The notes under the pieces: model-generated
Seen by the model: only the letters and a program-made list of their open reading frames with translations
Told to the model about the DNA's origin: nothing
The model's database searches: none
Made by a program: the position numbers and the translations under genes
NCBI GenBank assembly: GCA_019009955.1
Contig: CM032228.1
Coordinates: 6,702,001 to 6,766,000 of the forward strand
From: Riptortus pedestris
Taxonomy: Eukaryota; Arthropoda; Insecta; Hemiptera; Alydidae
Direction: 5' to 3'
Length of the DNA: 64,000 bases
Part shown: positions 34,744 to 47,526 of the stretch, one piece after another
Layout: each line of letters starts with the position of its first letter
How positions within the stretch are numbered: the first letter of the stretch is position 1

Positions 34744-36391
34744 ATTGTCAATTCAGCTTGTCCTGAGAGAGAAGACGAACACCAACCTACGCCAGCAGAT
34801 CGCAGAAAGGTAAAATGCTTTACTAAGCTCGCTTCGAAAATGCACTTGAAGCACATTGTCGCTAAAGCAGTGCAGGTATAAATAACGACTGATTTAGAAT
34901 TTGTTTGGTTTTAAAGGTAGAAATAAGGTAGGAAATTGTGGATTCAGGGTTAAATTTAGTGTAAATGCCAGGGGAAAAGGTTAAACTTGAATATGTTTGC
35001 GAGGTAAATGATGCTCGGCTCTACTAGGGTTATTGACAAGAAGCCGGCCGGAGCAGACGATAGGGATCCACCGAAGGGGAGGGGGCTAACGGTGACGGAG
35101 AGAGGGGCCACCAACACGGGGAGAATAGAGAGAGGCAACCAGAATAGAGGAGGAGAGGGGAGGCAGAGGAACAGCGGGGACGAAGAGAGACAGAGGAACA
35201 GAGGGAGAGAGAGAGGAGGGGATAAACGGCGCGCAGAATCGGCCCCTCCCTCCCAACAACCCTGGCAGAGCGGGACTTTTGGGATAATTCACCTGGGGCA
35301 AGCTGGCTGCTCTACAACTATCAAAGGTACCGCCTAAGTAAAGATGAATATACAAAACAAGAGTTGACCTTAGTTAAGTCCTGGGGAACGCCAGAACCAA
35401 TCTTACCTCAAGTTAGATAGACAACCAATCCACAGTAGTGAAGCTACTTCGGCTCCTTGGAGATTACAATACGTTGGACTGGGACAAACCTTTCCCTTTG
35501 AAAACACGAAGCCTAAGAGCTTTCACCAATGTAGGAATTAGCTGAGATTGTCAACAACTAAGTCTCTTCATTAAACTAAAAACAATGCGATTTGCAAATC
35601 AATAATCCTTTGAGAGACAAATACACTCAATCCAAAACTTCCACACAGAAACGTTGGTCTAGACTTCAGTTCATACACTTGACTAATGCCTCAGCTCTAC
35701 AGGGTCGGTGCAATGTATGTCCTAATAGTAAAATATAGATCTGCGGGATTAGCGATTTTCCGTAGTTATTTTGGAATTCATTTCAGTATTGTCAGAGTAC
35801 TTTGAACTCAATTGTGTTCGAACAGATTACTAAATGCACATTAGATTTTTTAAAAAAAGTATATATTTAAGTATAAACATGAATAATCTTTGTATCAAGA
35901 AACCGGGTAGAAGCACGACCTATTTACAAGACTTTAGGGGTTGGTTAAGTGGTCGGCTTGGCATATTCACAGTCGTATTGTATTAATATTATAGAACAAA
36001 AAATGGTTACTTGTTTATAAAGTAGCTACTCCAATGTATCTCTTAGCTCTGTGAGTATCGTTAGAACGGCCAGCTGGTAGTCACACAAATAATGTTCCGC
36101 CTCCAACTCGGCACCAAGCAACTAACGTATGCAAGTCATTCAAATACTGCTCAAGTATACTCATAAATTAGGAAATTAGAAGAAGAAAATAGAAAGGTAT
36201 AGGCCAATTTATGTATATAATATTCACCAAAAATAAATTTCCGATATCGAAATCAATTGAATTTTAATCAAAATAGTTGACTAAATAAAACACATTTACC
36301 GATTTTGCAACTTGTAAATTTGCATCGCCCTCCCCCAATGGCTCCTCAGCAGGGTTGATGGAATTTTTTTGGAATTTCCGAGAAATATCAA
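34744..36391. other. intron segment with a GC/purine-rich patch
   Basis: 35.0-35.34 kb is purine-rich (GAGGGGAGGCAGAGGAACAG type) and open in two frames; the predicted peptides are low-complexity Arg/Gly/Glu or Ser/Pro strings and are not called. The rest is plain. Confidence 0.45.
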
Positions 36392-37095
36392 TAGCAGACT
36401 TCCCTTTACTGAAAAATGTCATAAAACGAAGAAAACCATATTTTATAGGATTTTCAAAGTGACATTAGAGAGCAATGCTGCAACATCCTCTAATGACAAC
36501 CAGCTGCCATCATCAGATGTCACGGCATGGAAGGCCTGATGATCATCGGCTGAATATAAACTGTCAGAGACCTTCACTATAGGACAATACATCAATTGCT
36601 TTAATATATGATCATCAAACATCAGAGTAGACAACTTATCCAACTAGGCAGCATAGCATTGAAAGGAAAATGAAATGACACAACGGAGTGCAGGAAATAT
36701 GAAAAATAAGTGTAAACTATTCGGGAGGAGGATTTTCGAAAATTCGAAACATATCCGTTACTATACGTCGTATCGAAAACTTGTATAGAACCAATCTTAT
36801 TGCAAATTAAATTTACCATAAATATAGTAATATGCATTTATTCTCTATTTTGAATATTAACGAAGATATCTGCATTTTATTAAGTGTGAGCGGATAACGG
36901 ACGAGATGAAATCGGCTGATGTCGGCTCTAAGATCGGGCCCGCCGTAAGCTAGTTCGGCCGTTTCCGTAACTGTTCGACTCTGGTGAAATTGGTTTAGAG
37001 ACTCGTTACTACTACTGTTACTAGTATGCAGATTTCCCTATCGTAAAAGGGCAGGTGGGAAATCTGTTTAGTTTACGCACCCCCTGCGTGACGGA
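36392..37095 (-). mobile_element. family A element, copy 14, with unrelated internal insert
   Basis: Minus-strand 5' end TCCGTCACGCAGGGGGTGCG at 37095, normal body to about 36720, then about 300 bp of non-family sequence including a 66-codon open frame, then TAAAGGGAAGTCTGCTATTG near 36410-36391, which resembles the 3' palindrome. Confidence 0.65.
36443..36643 (-). other. 66-codon open frame inside copy 14 (possible captured exon)
   Basis: After CTGCCTAG (acceptor-like) the minus strand reads LDKLSTLMFDDHILKQLMYC, then VSDSLYSADDHQAFHAV, TSDDGSWLSLEDVAALLSN. There is no ATG at the start; the frame opens right after the TAG. Residue composition looks protein-like and GC is higher than in the family A body. 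I do not recognise the protein. It could be a piece of a host gene carried by the element, an exon of an unknown nested gene, or chance. Confidence 0.3.
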
Positions 37096-37554
37096 TTATG
37101 TTATGTTAACATTCAATGTAATTAAATAAATTTCATTTCAGAGCCAGTTCCAGACCAGTGCCAACCTGATGACCGCAACAGTAGAGTTGGTGCTGCTAGG
37201 TCACTCTACAAAATGAAGCCAAAGGTCTAAGACTATAGCGCCGATATAGTTGGCTAGTCATAACCAGGTAGTGTAGCCTACGATAGATCAAGTGACAGTC
37301 ATGAAGGTGTGCAGAGCAGAGATGCGCAAGGCCGAACCAAACACACAGCTCATGCGCAAGGAACACATCATATACATACGTACGTACCATCGGCAGACCA
37401 CCTCGCCTATGATATAACCCAAGCTACATTCTCCCACGTGCCCGACAGCTTATTGTCACGTGGACATACATTATTCCCTCATGACGTCACTAATTCTTCT
37501 CGCATGTCTATATTTAGACCCACTTCACTATAAACAATACGTATGCATAAAAAG
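37096..37554. other. spacer between family A copies 14 and 15
   Basis: The GC is moderate and no gene was recognised. The two elements face away from each other, 5' end to 5' end. Confidence 0.45.
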
Positions 37555-38317
37555 TCCGTCACGCAGGGGCTGCGTAAACTAAGCAGATTCCCCCTGTGAA
37601 GTTTTACAATAGAGAAATCTGTATACTGGTAACACTTAACACCACCGAGAGTAAATACAAACAATAATGAGAAATCTTTCAGTTAATTTTAATTGGCTCC
37701 CAATGGAAAGGGCTTCTGAATTGTAAACAAATAGGTCTGCCAACCACTCAGAGCTGAACAGATAAATAGAAATATTCTTCACCGGAAAGAAAAACAATTA
37801 CTGATATACATCTGAATATAACACATTAACTTTATTGCAAACTATTTTCTATATCTACTACTGCAATTTATAATTAAATTAAACTATTTACTATATCTAG
37901 TACTGAATCAGAATAATTAATATTTTAATAACTCAAATTTTAGTAGTCCAAGAACTAAAGAAGGGGGGGGGGATGAACAGAACGTATTTGCATATATCTC
38001 ACAAAGTCCGTTTACATATAACGTATCTCCTCCCACTGGTCCAATTTCAGACATCAACGAACTTGATCTTTCTTTTTACATAAAACGATTAAATATCGAG
38101 TTTGGTAACGATCAAACAAAAATTGCGAACGCTATAGCGTAAACAGACATACACTCTCTCACACACACACACGTATATATATATATGTGTGTGTGTGTAA
38201 TTTTGCACGGTCCTCATTTTCATGATCTCCTGGGTAGGATCGATGGACATTTCAAGAAATATTTCGACAATCGCGTTATGAGTACGACCTCAATAGCTGA
38301 TTTCCCTAATCTGCTAA
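37555..38317 (+). mobile_element. family A element, copy 15 (full length)
   Basis: TCCGTCACGCAGGGGCTGCG to ATCTGCTAA. Long head form, G tract at about 37962-37971, and a (CA)/(TA)/(TG) mixed dinucleotide tract at 38150-38198 in place of pure (AT)n. The 3' palindrome is shortened (GATTTCCCTAATCTGCTAA). Confidence 0.85.
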
Positions 38318-39355
38318 AACCATAGACATCTAAAGGTACCCTAAAACATATTACTGCACTGAAGATAGAGAGTCACTTTGAACTGACATTCAAAAAGCTA
38401 CTTAGCTTACTGATATTTTGACGCCTCATTCCCCAACAGCTAGTCAATATATTGCTGTATTATCTAATTCTGAAAAGAAAGAATTATAGATTTGACACCT
38501 CCTTGTAAGGAGAGAGATTAGAAAGGACAGACCAATCTGGGTCGATCATAACTTCATCTCAGCCTCTTATTACTCCTGTCTTCATAATTAAATAAAACTA
38601 GAGAGAACTAGACCTAAAATGGTACATAAAAAATAACTTCTAACTTCATATTTCATTTACAATCAGGCAATTATAAATACAAAACAGTGGAGGAGTTCCT
38701 GAATGATAGAAACGTGTTTTATATAAAATTTTCCATTAATCAAAAAAAGTAATGAAACTAAAATATTCTTAGAATATTTTTTTTCAATTTAAATATTTAT
38801 ATATATATATATATATATATATAAACACATATATTTATTTATTTCAAATGAACGTGTCAGGAAGAGCTCTCATTGATACAGTAGATGGGTCGTCGACAGA
38901 AAGTTTGTATCCCTCATATTTTGCAGAAGTGGAAAACTAATTAGCATAATCGAGAAATACAATAGCAATTCAATGAATCCGCGTTTGTTCGTTAAGCAGA
39001 TTTAAGAATTGTGACAGACAACGGCCTGAAGCTATGAAGGCCCTTGGCGAAGACAACCATCCATAAAGACTGGGATACGGCGAAACACTGGAATATAGCA
39101 AGCAGAAAAAAATGCAATACTTGAACGAGCCTGTCCAAAGATACACTTTAATAAACATAGTGTGCTTGGAAGCCAAGGAAGTGGGGGTAAGTATTTGTAG
39201 ACGCCATTGCAGAAAGACAGGAACTATATCACAATCTTAATATTTCCAGAATCCAGTTTACTATTGTAATTAAAGCTTAGCTGACACAAGGTGTGTATAA
39301 TTAATGAACGATAGTGGCGTCCTTGGCTGTTTTCTACCAATAATACAGGAGTTGG

Positions 39356-39409
39356 TGACGTAAATGTTCACAAGTGTAGGCACTTCATCATAACTGCAAG
39401 CTATAAAAG
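39356..39409 (+). promoter_or_regulatory. candidate intronic promoter: CRE-like site plus TATA box
   Basis: TGACGTAA at 39356-39363 and TATAAAAG at 39402-39409 on the plus strand, 38 bp apart. No transcript evidence; both short motifs can occur by chance in AT-rich DNA. Confidence 0.2.
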
Positions 39410-40174
39410 CATCTCTCTACAGGCACATGCGAACACTGCTTGAGATTTTAAAACGCATTAAGGATTCTCAAAAAAAAAAAAAAAGAAAGAAAAAAAAAAA
39501 GATGAGAAATATTCCGCCAATACTAGAACCTCGGGGATAGATAATTATTTATTTAAACGTAGGGGATAGCTGGGGTTCGAAGAAGAATTCAACAATCTAT
39601 CAGAAGACGAGTGTATTTTTTGTGCTTAAATTTTCGGCCACCTTTTGTATCTTTCTTCCGAAAAATATTGTTACATGGTAGAGAAGTGAGATACAATCTC
39701 ACAGTACTATGGTCACATATTAAATCAAATTTAATGATTTGATGGGGAAGTTGGAACCGACCACGAATAAAGAATTGAAACACTCTGACTCGCATACATT
39801 CCATATTTTATAGTTAATAATGGTGGGGATCAACTTTCCCACAGTTCATTAAATTGATATAATTCAAAGATGGCAAGAGCAGAAAGTGAGTGTTAGAAAA
39901 TAAAGTTTTGAAATCTGAAATACCGGAGGCGATTTCAAGGCCGGTTAACGAGATATTCTTGATTTTGATGGTGCTACTAGATGATCATGAGAAGGATTAA
40001 AGGTATTAACAAAAATCGTGCGTGACGTTAAGAATGTCCATAGCTGACACTTCCTTTAAGGTAACTAAGCTAAAACTAGATAGAGATCTGCTCTGTCTCA
40101 TTCTCACGGCGGTGGCAGGATCAAGTCGTTTGATGTGAAGCCAGGGAACACATTAATAGAACATAGCCAACAAA

Positions 40175-40213
40175 ATGGGGAGGCGCTCTAACCTCATCTA
40201 CCGACCATTCCAG
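40175..40213 (+). CDS. possible first coding exon (13 codons) of an unknown nested gene
   Basis: ACAAAATGG start context, MGRRSNLIYRPFQ, then the donor CAG|GTATGT at 40213/40214. Exactly 13 codons, phase 0, antisense to PRDX5. No following exon was recognised, so this is a weak call. Confidence 0.2.
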
Positions 40214-41689
40214 GTATGTCTAACTGAAACGTAAAGCTATGATAATTATAATCCGAAATAAGACTAGATTTGTATCAAATATAGACATCAGCCAGAAATG
40301 ACACGAAATTCAGGTGGAAAAACCTCAAGACAAAAAATATAGTGTTTTTAGTTGCATGAAGCACTCAATGCCTAAGATTACAAAAGAAAATGTAATACGA
40401 CGAGACAGGACTCATGAGTATGGACAAACAAGGAACTTAACGTCAAGCTAATAACAATTTTCAACCTTAAAGTTGTTTCTAGTAGGCACCGCAAGACATT
40501 ATTTTCTCACTTCAACTTTTATAATATTAATGAAAGCATTTTAAACATTAACCGGACCTGAAACGACGTAGGGTATGTATCAATGTACCTGTGCATTGAT
40601 GCATAACCCCCCCCCCCCATGAATAAATAAAAAAAAGATCCTACATAAGAGTAACAAGCTGTAAGTAATCGTTTCAGACCCAATATGCCAATGTTTTGGA
40701 TAAATAAGCCCCAAGAGAGGTGCACCCCCCGAGAGAGAAGCACCCTCTAACGTACCGGTAGGGCTTCCTGGGAACCCTAACCTCATCAATTCAAGGCCCC
40801 TCCAGCCCTCCGCACATGAATAACTTGGATATAATGTTTGCTAATCCTCTAGGTCAAGGCCACGCTCATATCGTCACCTTCCCGTTTCCTCTTCACATTT
40901 CCCATGGTTACTGGACAGGCAAGTTATAGAATCACCTGATAGACCCAAACCCCGACTATTGGTACAAAACGTAGACTATACATCCGAATTAATGTTTAAT
41001 CCTTGGAATTCACAATCAAAACCTAGCTGTACAAACACTGAAAGAAGCAATGAATTGCAACGACATGAAACGCATTATTCGTCCAATCCCACTTCCAACA
41101 TTGTGCAATAAGAGCATTACATCCGTTTGCCTCAAAGTGTTCACGATTCCAATATTCTTTACACATGATATATCGTCGAAATAACTCAACTAAATCCTAC
41201 AATATGTTCCTAACATACAATAGCTGCCAATATTACTGCCCCACCCATGATTTTCCATACCATCCGATCTCCCAAACACGTCCGGTAATGGCTTAAACCC
41301 GACCAACTACCAACACAACATTCATGGAGCTCCTTAGCTGCCCAAGGTGCTGACATGGCAACACCACCTCCGAAATCAAATCACCTCTCTCTATACCTAG
41401 AACATTTAGTAAGGGACGAGCTGAGGCATGAGTCTAGTAACGTAAAAACTAAATGGGCTTTTTTCAAGACAAAGGCTCCAACCGAATAAGCAATATATTG
41501 ATTACATAATGTGCTATTTTATAACCCTTAATCAAAATATATTTTCAAGGCAATAAATATTCTGGTAGGAGAGGGTTAATATTGAAATTGTTACTGTTAA
41601 TGTGCCCCAGCAACATTTTTGTTGGCAATAAATCTGCATTTGCTCGCAGTGAGCTAATCGTCTGCAATGTCGTCTGGGTTGAGAATTTG

Positions 41690-43072
41690 TCTGCAGTTTG
41701 AACCCAGTTTGACTGTAAATCTAAAATCTGGCTCGCGTTCAACTATTCCTCTGCGATGTAGCTAGTGTTTAATTAATCGTCTACAATGTGGTCCAAGATT
41801 AACTATTAGTCTATGATGTGGCCCACGATAAGCTATTCGTTTGCTATGAGGCCCGCGATTAACTATTCCTCTGCAATGTAGCTCGTGTTTAATTAATCGT
41901 CTACAATGTGGTCTAAGATTAACTATTAGATTCCAATGTAGCCCGCGATTGACTATTGGTTTGCAATGGGGCCCACGATTAACAATTACTCTGCAATGTA
42001 GGTCGCGTTAATTAATCGAATGTAGGTCGCGTTAATTAATCGTCTGCGATGTGGTCCAAGATTAACTATTAGATTCCAATGTAGCCCGCGATTGACTATT
42101 GGTTTGCAATGGGGCCCACGATTAACAATTACTCTGCAATGTAGGTCGCGTTAATTAATCGTCTGCGATGTGGTCCAAGATTAACTATTAGATTCCAATG
42201 TAGCCCGCGATTGACTATTGGTTTGCAATGGGGCCCACGATTAACAATTACTCTGCAATGTAGGTCGCGTTAATTAATCGTCTGCGATGTGGTCCAAGAT
42301 TAACTATTAGATTCCAATGTAGCCCGCGATTGACTATTGGTTTGCAATGGGCGATTAACAATTACTCTGCAAGGTAGGTCGCGTTAATTAATCGTCTGCG
42401 ATGTGGTCCAAGATTAACTATTAGATTCCAATGTAGCCCGCGATTAACAATTACTCTGCAATGTAGGTCGCGTTAATTAATAGTCTGCGATGTGGTCCAA
42501 GATTAACTATTAGATTCCAATGTAGCCCGCGATTAACAATTACTCTGCAATGTAGGTCGCGTTAATTAATCGTCTGCGATGTGGTCCAAGATTAACTATT
42601 AGATTACAATGTAGCCCGCGAATTAACAATTACTCTGCAATGTAGGTCGCGTTAATTAATAGTCTGCGATGTGGTCCAAGATTAACTATTAGATTCCAAT
42701 GTAGCCCGCGATTAACAATTACTCTGCAATGTAGGTCGCGTTAATTAATCGTCTGCGATGTGGTCCAAGATTAACTATTAGATTCCAATGTAGCCCGCGA
42801 TTAACAATTACTCTGCAATGTAGGTCGCGTTAATTAATCGTCTGCGATGTGGTCCAAGATTAACTATTAGATTCCAATGTAGCCCGCGATTAACAATTAC
42901 TCTGCAATGTAGGTCGCGTTAATTAATCGTCTGCGATGTGGTCCAAGATTAACTATTAGATTCCAATGTAGCCCGCGATTAACAATTACTCTGCAATGTA
43001 GGTCGCGTTAATTAATCGTCTGCGATGTGGTCCAAGATTAACTATTATTTAGTTTCCAATGTAGCCCGCGTT
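41690..43072 (+). repeat. about 30-bp minisatellite in 119-bp then 89-bp higher-order units
   Basis: Monomers of 26-33 bp start ATTAA and end in a GT(G/A)G.CC.CG-type motif. 41.69-42.0 kb: diverged monomers. About 42.07-42.42 kb: 119-bp tetramers including ATTGACTATTGGTTTGCAAT. About 42.43-43.05 kb: seven 89-bp trimers (ATTAATCGTCTGCGATGTGG / ATTAACTATTAGATTCCAAT / ATTAACAATTACTCTGCAAT starts). Trimers differ by only a few substitutions. Confidence 0.9.
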
Positions 43073-44064
43073 AAACATTCACCCATCCGGTGTCTGAGCT
43101 GCAATGAAATGACACAGCATTGAACACAAGTATTGAAATGAATAAATGATTGATATTTATGAAATACTAATACTAACAATTATTGAATATAACCATAATT
43201 CATAGAATATTTAAATAAAAAACAATGGCTTCCCAAGCATGCAAAGCAAGATGCCGTGCATTATAAAATGACGCCGAGGGCTGGAAGGATGCTACCGCAC
43301 TAAAGCTGCTCATGAATTTTTCATCGCTGTTTAAACTAGTTATTCCTTCCAGAAATACTGCTTAATTAACTCAATTAAATAAATTAACATTATTTATGTT
43401 TAAACTCATGTGCAACGCCCTAACCAACTAATATAATCATATGCAGCTTCCATAAAACAAAATGGGATCCCTTCGTGATACCCATCTTTCCCAAAATATG
43501 AACAAGCAATTTCCAAAATTTTGAAACTTCTGGCGGGCTTACTTGGCTGCCCAGAGCACTACAATAATTAAGATTTAAAGAAACTAACCCTAAATTGCCT
43601 AGGAGAAAACAACAGAAATAAAGAACTCAAGAAAATTATTGAATCTTTCTCGGTCTAAACAAGAGAGAAATAAATTGTAATATATTCTCTAACGGCATTG
43701 CATCTCTAAAATTAACAACGAAAATGCTGACATATATACTTGTTTTAATATGTACATTAAGATGGAATAATTTAAAGTTCTGTTTAAACATAAATCTTTG
43801 TTTGACTACTTACAAACAATGCTGAGTACTTCCCATTGTGACAAACTATCTCAAGAACTCCCATTAATAAAATGTAAATCCATAATGAGCTATTCATCTA
43901 GAGGAAAGGGTCTGGGGAAATAACCAGATTTTTTTTTATATATTTTCCAGCCTGACGCGGCACAATAGACTGGAACTGAAGCTATTGTAGAGATGAGGGG
44001 TGAGAGGGGAGTCCCTCTGTTCTCAAGAGGGCCTGCAGGTAAAATACCTCCATCCCCTTTGTTG
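43073..44064. other. spacer between two minisatellites
   Basis: AT-rich, no gene recognised. Confidence 0.5.
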
Positions 44065-45857
44065 TTTATTACAGTGGCAATGGAACTGGGGGTTGTACAT
44101 ACATAAAGTAATGTATTGCCTATTACAGTGGCAATGGAACTGGGGGTTGTACATACATAAAGTAATGTATTGCCTATTACGGTGGCATTGGCACTGGGGG
44201 TTGTACATACATAAAGTAATGTATTGCCTATTACGGTGGCAATGGAACTGGGGGTTGTACATACATAAAGCAATGTATCGTCTATTACGGTGGCAATGGA
44301 ACTGGGGGTTGTACATACATAAAGTAATGTATTGCCTATTACGGTGGCAATGGAACTGGGGGTTGTACATACATAAAGTAATGTATCGTCTATTACGGTG
44401 GCAATGGAACTGGGGGTTGTACATACATAAAGTAATGTATTGCCTATTACAGTGGCAATGGAACTGGGGGTTGTACATACATAAAGTAATGTATTGTCTA
44501 TTACAGTGGCAATGGAACTGGGGGTTGTAGGTACATACATAAAGTAATGTATTGCCTATTACGGTGGCAATGGAACTGGGGGTTGTACATACATAAAGTA
44601 ATGTATTGCCTATTACGGTGGCAATGGAACTGGGGGTAGTACATACATAAAGTTATGTATTGTCCATTACAGTGGCAATGGAACTGGGGGTTGTACATAC
44701 ATAAAGTAATGTATTGTCTATTACAGTGGCAATGGAACTGGGGGTTGTACATACATAAAATAATGTATTGTCTATTACAGTGGCAATGGAACTGGGGGTT
44801 GTACATACATAAAGCAATGTATTGCCTATTACAGTGGCAATGGAACTGGGGGTTGTACATACATAAAGTTATGTATTGTCCATTACAGTGGCAATGGAAC
44901 TGGGGGTTGTACATAGATAAAGTAATGTATTGCCTATTACAGTGGCAATGGAACTGGGGGTTGTACATAGATAAAGTAATGTATTGCCTATTACAGTGGC
45001 AATGGAACTGGGGGTTGTACATACATAAAGTAATGTATTGTCTATTACAGTGGCAATGGAACTGGGGGTTGTACATACATAAAGTAATGTATTGCCTATT
45101 ACGGTGGCAATGGAACTGGGGGTTGTACATACATAAAGTAATGTATTGTCTATTACAGTGGCAATGGAACTGGGGGTCGTACATACATAAAGTAATGTAT
45201 TGCCTATTACGGTGGCAATGGAACTGGGGGTTGTACATACATAAAGTAATGTATTGTCTATTACAGTGGCAATGGAACTGGGGGTTGTACATACATAAAG
45301 TAATGTATTGCCTATTACGTGGCAATGGAACTGGGGGTTGTACATACATAAAGTAATGTAGCCCTATTACGGTGGCAAATGGAACTGGGGGTTGTACAAT
45401 TACAGTAAAAGTAATGTAATGTATTGTCTATTACAGTGGCAATGGAACTGGGGGGTTGTACATACATAAAGTAATGTATTGCCTATTACAGTGGCAATGG
45501 AACTGGGGGTTGTACATACATAAAGTAATGTATTGTCTATTACAGTGGCAATGGAACTGGGGGTTGTACATACATAAAGTAATGTATTGTCTATTACAGT
45601 GGCAATGGAACTGGGGGTTGTACATACATAAAGCAATGTATTGCCTATTACGGTGGCAATGGAACTGGGGGTTGTACATACATAAAGTAATGTATTGCCT
45701 ATTACGGTGGCAATGGAACTGGGGGTTGTACATACATAAAGTAATGTATTGTCTATTACGGTGGCAATGGACCTGGGGGTTGTGCATACATAAAGTAATG
45801 TATTGTCCATTACAGTGGCAATGGAACTGGGGGTCGTACATACATAAAGTAATGTAA
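44065..45857. repeat. 54-bp minisatellite, about 33 units
   Basis: The unit contains TTACAGTGGCAATGGAACTG, GGGGTTGTACATACATAAAG and TAATGTATTG. Variants alternate at a few fixed sites: ACAGTGG/ACGGTGG, TTGCC/TTGTC/TTGTCC, and AAGTAATG/AAGCAATG/AAGTTATG. Frame-breaking indels lie only near 44525, 45320, 45360-45420 and 45450. Because 54 is a multiple of 3 and the unit lacks stops in several frames, long open frames exist on both strands. None has a gene-like context, so they are not called as CDS. Confidence 0.95.
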
Positions 45858-46129
45858 CATCAACAGGAAATAGATTCATTGCACTGGTGTGAACTGATGC
45901 TGCAAATCCTCACAACAGTTTAACCTCATCATAAAACTGTTAGTAGGAGAGAGGTTTGATAAATATAAATATTCCAATTGAAAAGAGCACAATTGAAGAA
46001 GTTTTGTTAGCTAGGAAGCACTAAAGATAATGATAGTAGAGCTGGAATCAATACAAGAACAGCACTTGCTAAAATGGCCTTCCAAAGCAAAATGAGTATT
46101 CTATTATTTAAAGCAGCAAACCGATTTCT
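45858..46129. other. flank of the 54-bp array
   Basis: AT-rich, nothing recognised. Confidence 0.4.
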
Positions 46130-46770
46130 TTGAAAGCTGTTTAACCCGAACCGCTCGGTGGATTTTCGAGACTGAGGTTTTATTATCATGGTCGCCGCTT
46201 TTTGCTTTGGAAAAATTGTAGGATTTCAGATACCTCCCATTCCTGGGGAGATGAGACCTTCCAAAATTTTTCATTCCGAACCTTCCCCGTGATACACTAA
46301 ATTCGGCATTTCTCTGGCCGTTTCGAGTATCGCTTTACCCATTCGGGGATGCACCCCTGTTCGTTCGGAACCTTAAACTGGAGTAACCGCCATCTGGCGT
46401 CCCGACAAGTGACAGTCTAATTCAAAAGTATTTTTTATTTCCGCGCGATGATACGCCCGTTCTATCGTGTTCTTGTTTCTTTTGGAAGCGTAACTTTCCA
46501 ACTCGGGTGAACGGTCTAGATGCCCACGAAGGCGATTGATGTCCCCGACGTCCAATAAGGACCATTCAAGATCGGCTCTCCTAAAACTCCCCTCTTTCGG
46601 CCACTCTCCCTGTTCTCCAGATCGGCCTACGCCAACGGTGATTTCGGCCTCTTCTCTAACAATCACTCCGCTACGAACGCCCAAAGACCGCCTCGGTCCT
46701 TCGCTTGTGAATTGGAGGTTGAGGTGGCGTAGTTTAACTAACAAGCATAGAATTATAGATACTAACAAAA
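46130..46770. other. GC/CpG-richer patch in the intron
   Basis: Visibly richer in G+C and CpG than its surroundings (for example GAACCGCTCGG, CGTTTCGAGTATCGC, CTACGAACGCCC). Two antiparallel frames of 131 codons (minus, 46373-46768) and 90 codons (plus, 46536-46808) are open across it, and the minus one contains VGDINRLRGHLDRSPELES. Neither is recognisable. It could be an unrecognised transposon piece, an LTR, or a regulatory island. Confidence 0.35.
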
Positions 46771-47461
46771 AAATACTAAGTCTACTCCTTTATTACTCCA
46801 AACGTTGATCACTCCATAAAAGGGAATATATATAAACGCAACGAAAATGAATAATTGTGTAAATTAATACCGCTGTTTGCAATACAACACAAAATGATAA
46901 TATATAGGATATAGACTTCGTTCCGACCATCTGCCAGATAGAATCAGATTGGCTTCGACTGGTGTTATCTTTAGTTAACTATCCTCACCCCAAAACTAAA
47001 AATCCTCCGTTAAGAGGCAACTACATTATGCAAAATTGTAAACAATTTATTTCCTAAAAATCGTTTCTGTTAGTTTGGCAGTAGGAGAGGAGTGGAGTAA
47101 ATATTCGAAAGTTCCCAACTTCGAGAGACAGGGGGGCTCCATAACTAAGCAATGAATTGGGAAAATATATAGAACGTAAATTCAAATGAGAATGCTCCCA
47201 TTTTTTTTTTTCATTTAACAGTATGTGTTTTTAGGCCGTCTTAAAGAACTTTAAGAAGAAGAAGAAAGAAGAGATCAATACAGTAAAATAAATCATGCCA
47301 AAAAGTATAGTATTCAAGAAGCTGTGGAATGGCCGAGGAACGTGAGATACACGTGAAGGTTTTTATTGTAGGCGCGGGTTCAACGTGACTCCTTCAAACG
47401 TTCAAAGCCAAAGTTTGAGGTCTTGCTACAAGGCTTATTTTTGATGGATTTCATAATATTA

Positions 47462-47526
<65 letters not shown>

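Larger units (their letters stand above)
38318..41640. other. intron segment, few features
   Basis: Contains (AT)n at about 38797-38822, an A-rich run near 39470-39500, a CRE/TATA pair at 39.36-39.41 kb and a 13-codon exon-like sequence at 40.18 kb. Nothing else recognised. Confidence 0.45.

Noticed and set aside
35008..35355. 109- and 89-codon overlapping frames
   Set aside because: Low-complexity Arg/Gly/Glu and Ser/Pro strings from a purine-rich tract.
41690..45857. CRISPR array
   Set aside because: Units are contiguous with no unique spacers, and the window is eukaryotic.
44000..45879. Long open frames (up to 282 codons) on both strands over the 54-bp array
   Set aside because: They are created by a stop-free unit whose length is a multiple of 3; they overlap antiparallel frames, lack splice or promoter context and encode only the repeat.
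46373..46808. Antiparallel open frames in the GC-richer patch
   Set aside because: Neither matches a known protein; kept only as a compositional oddity.
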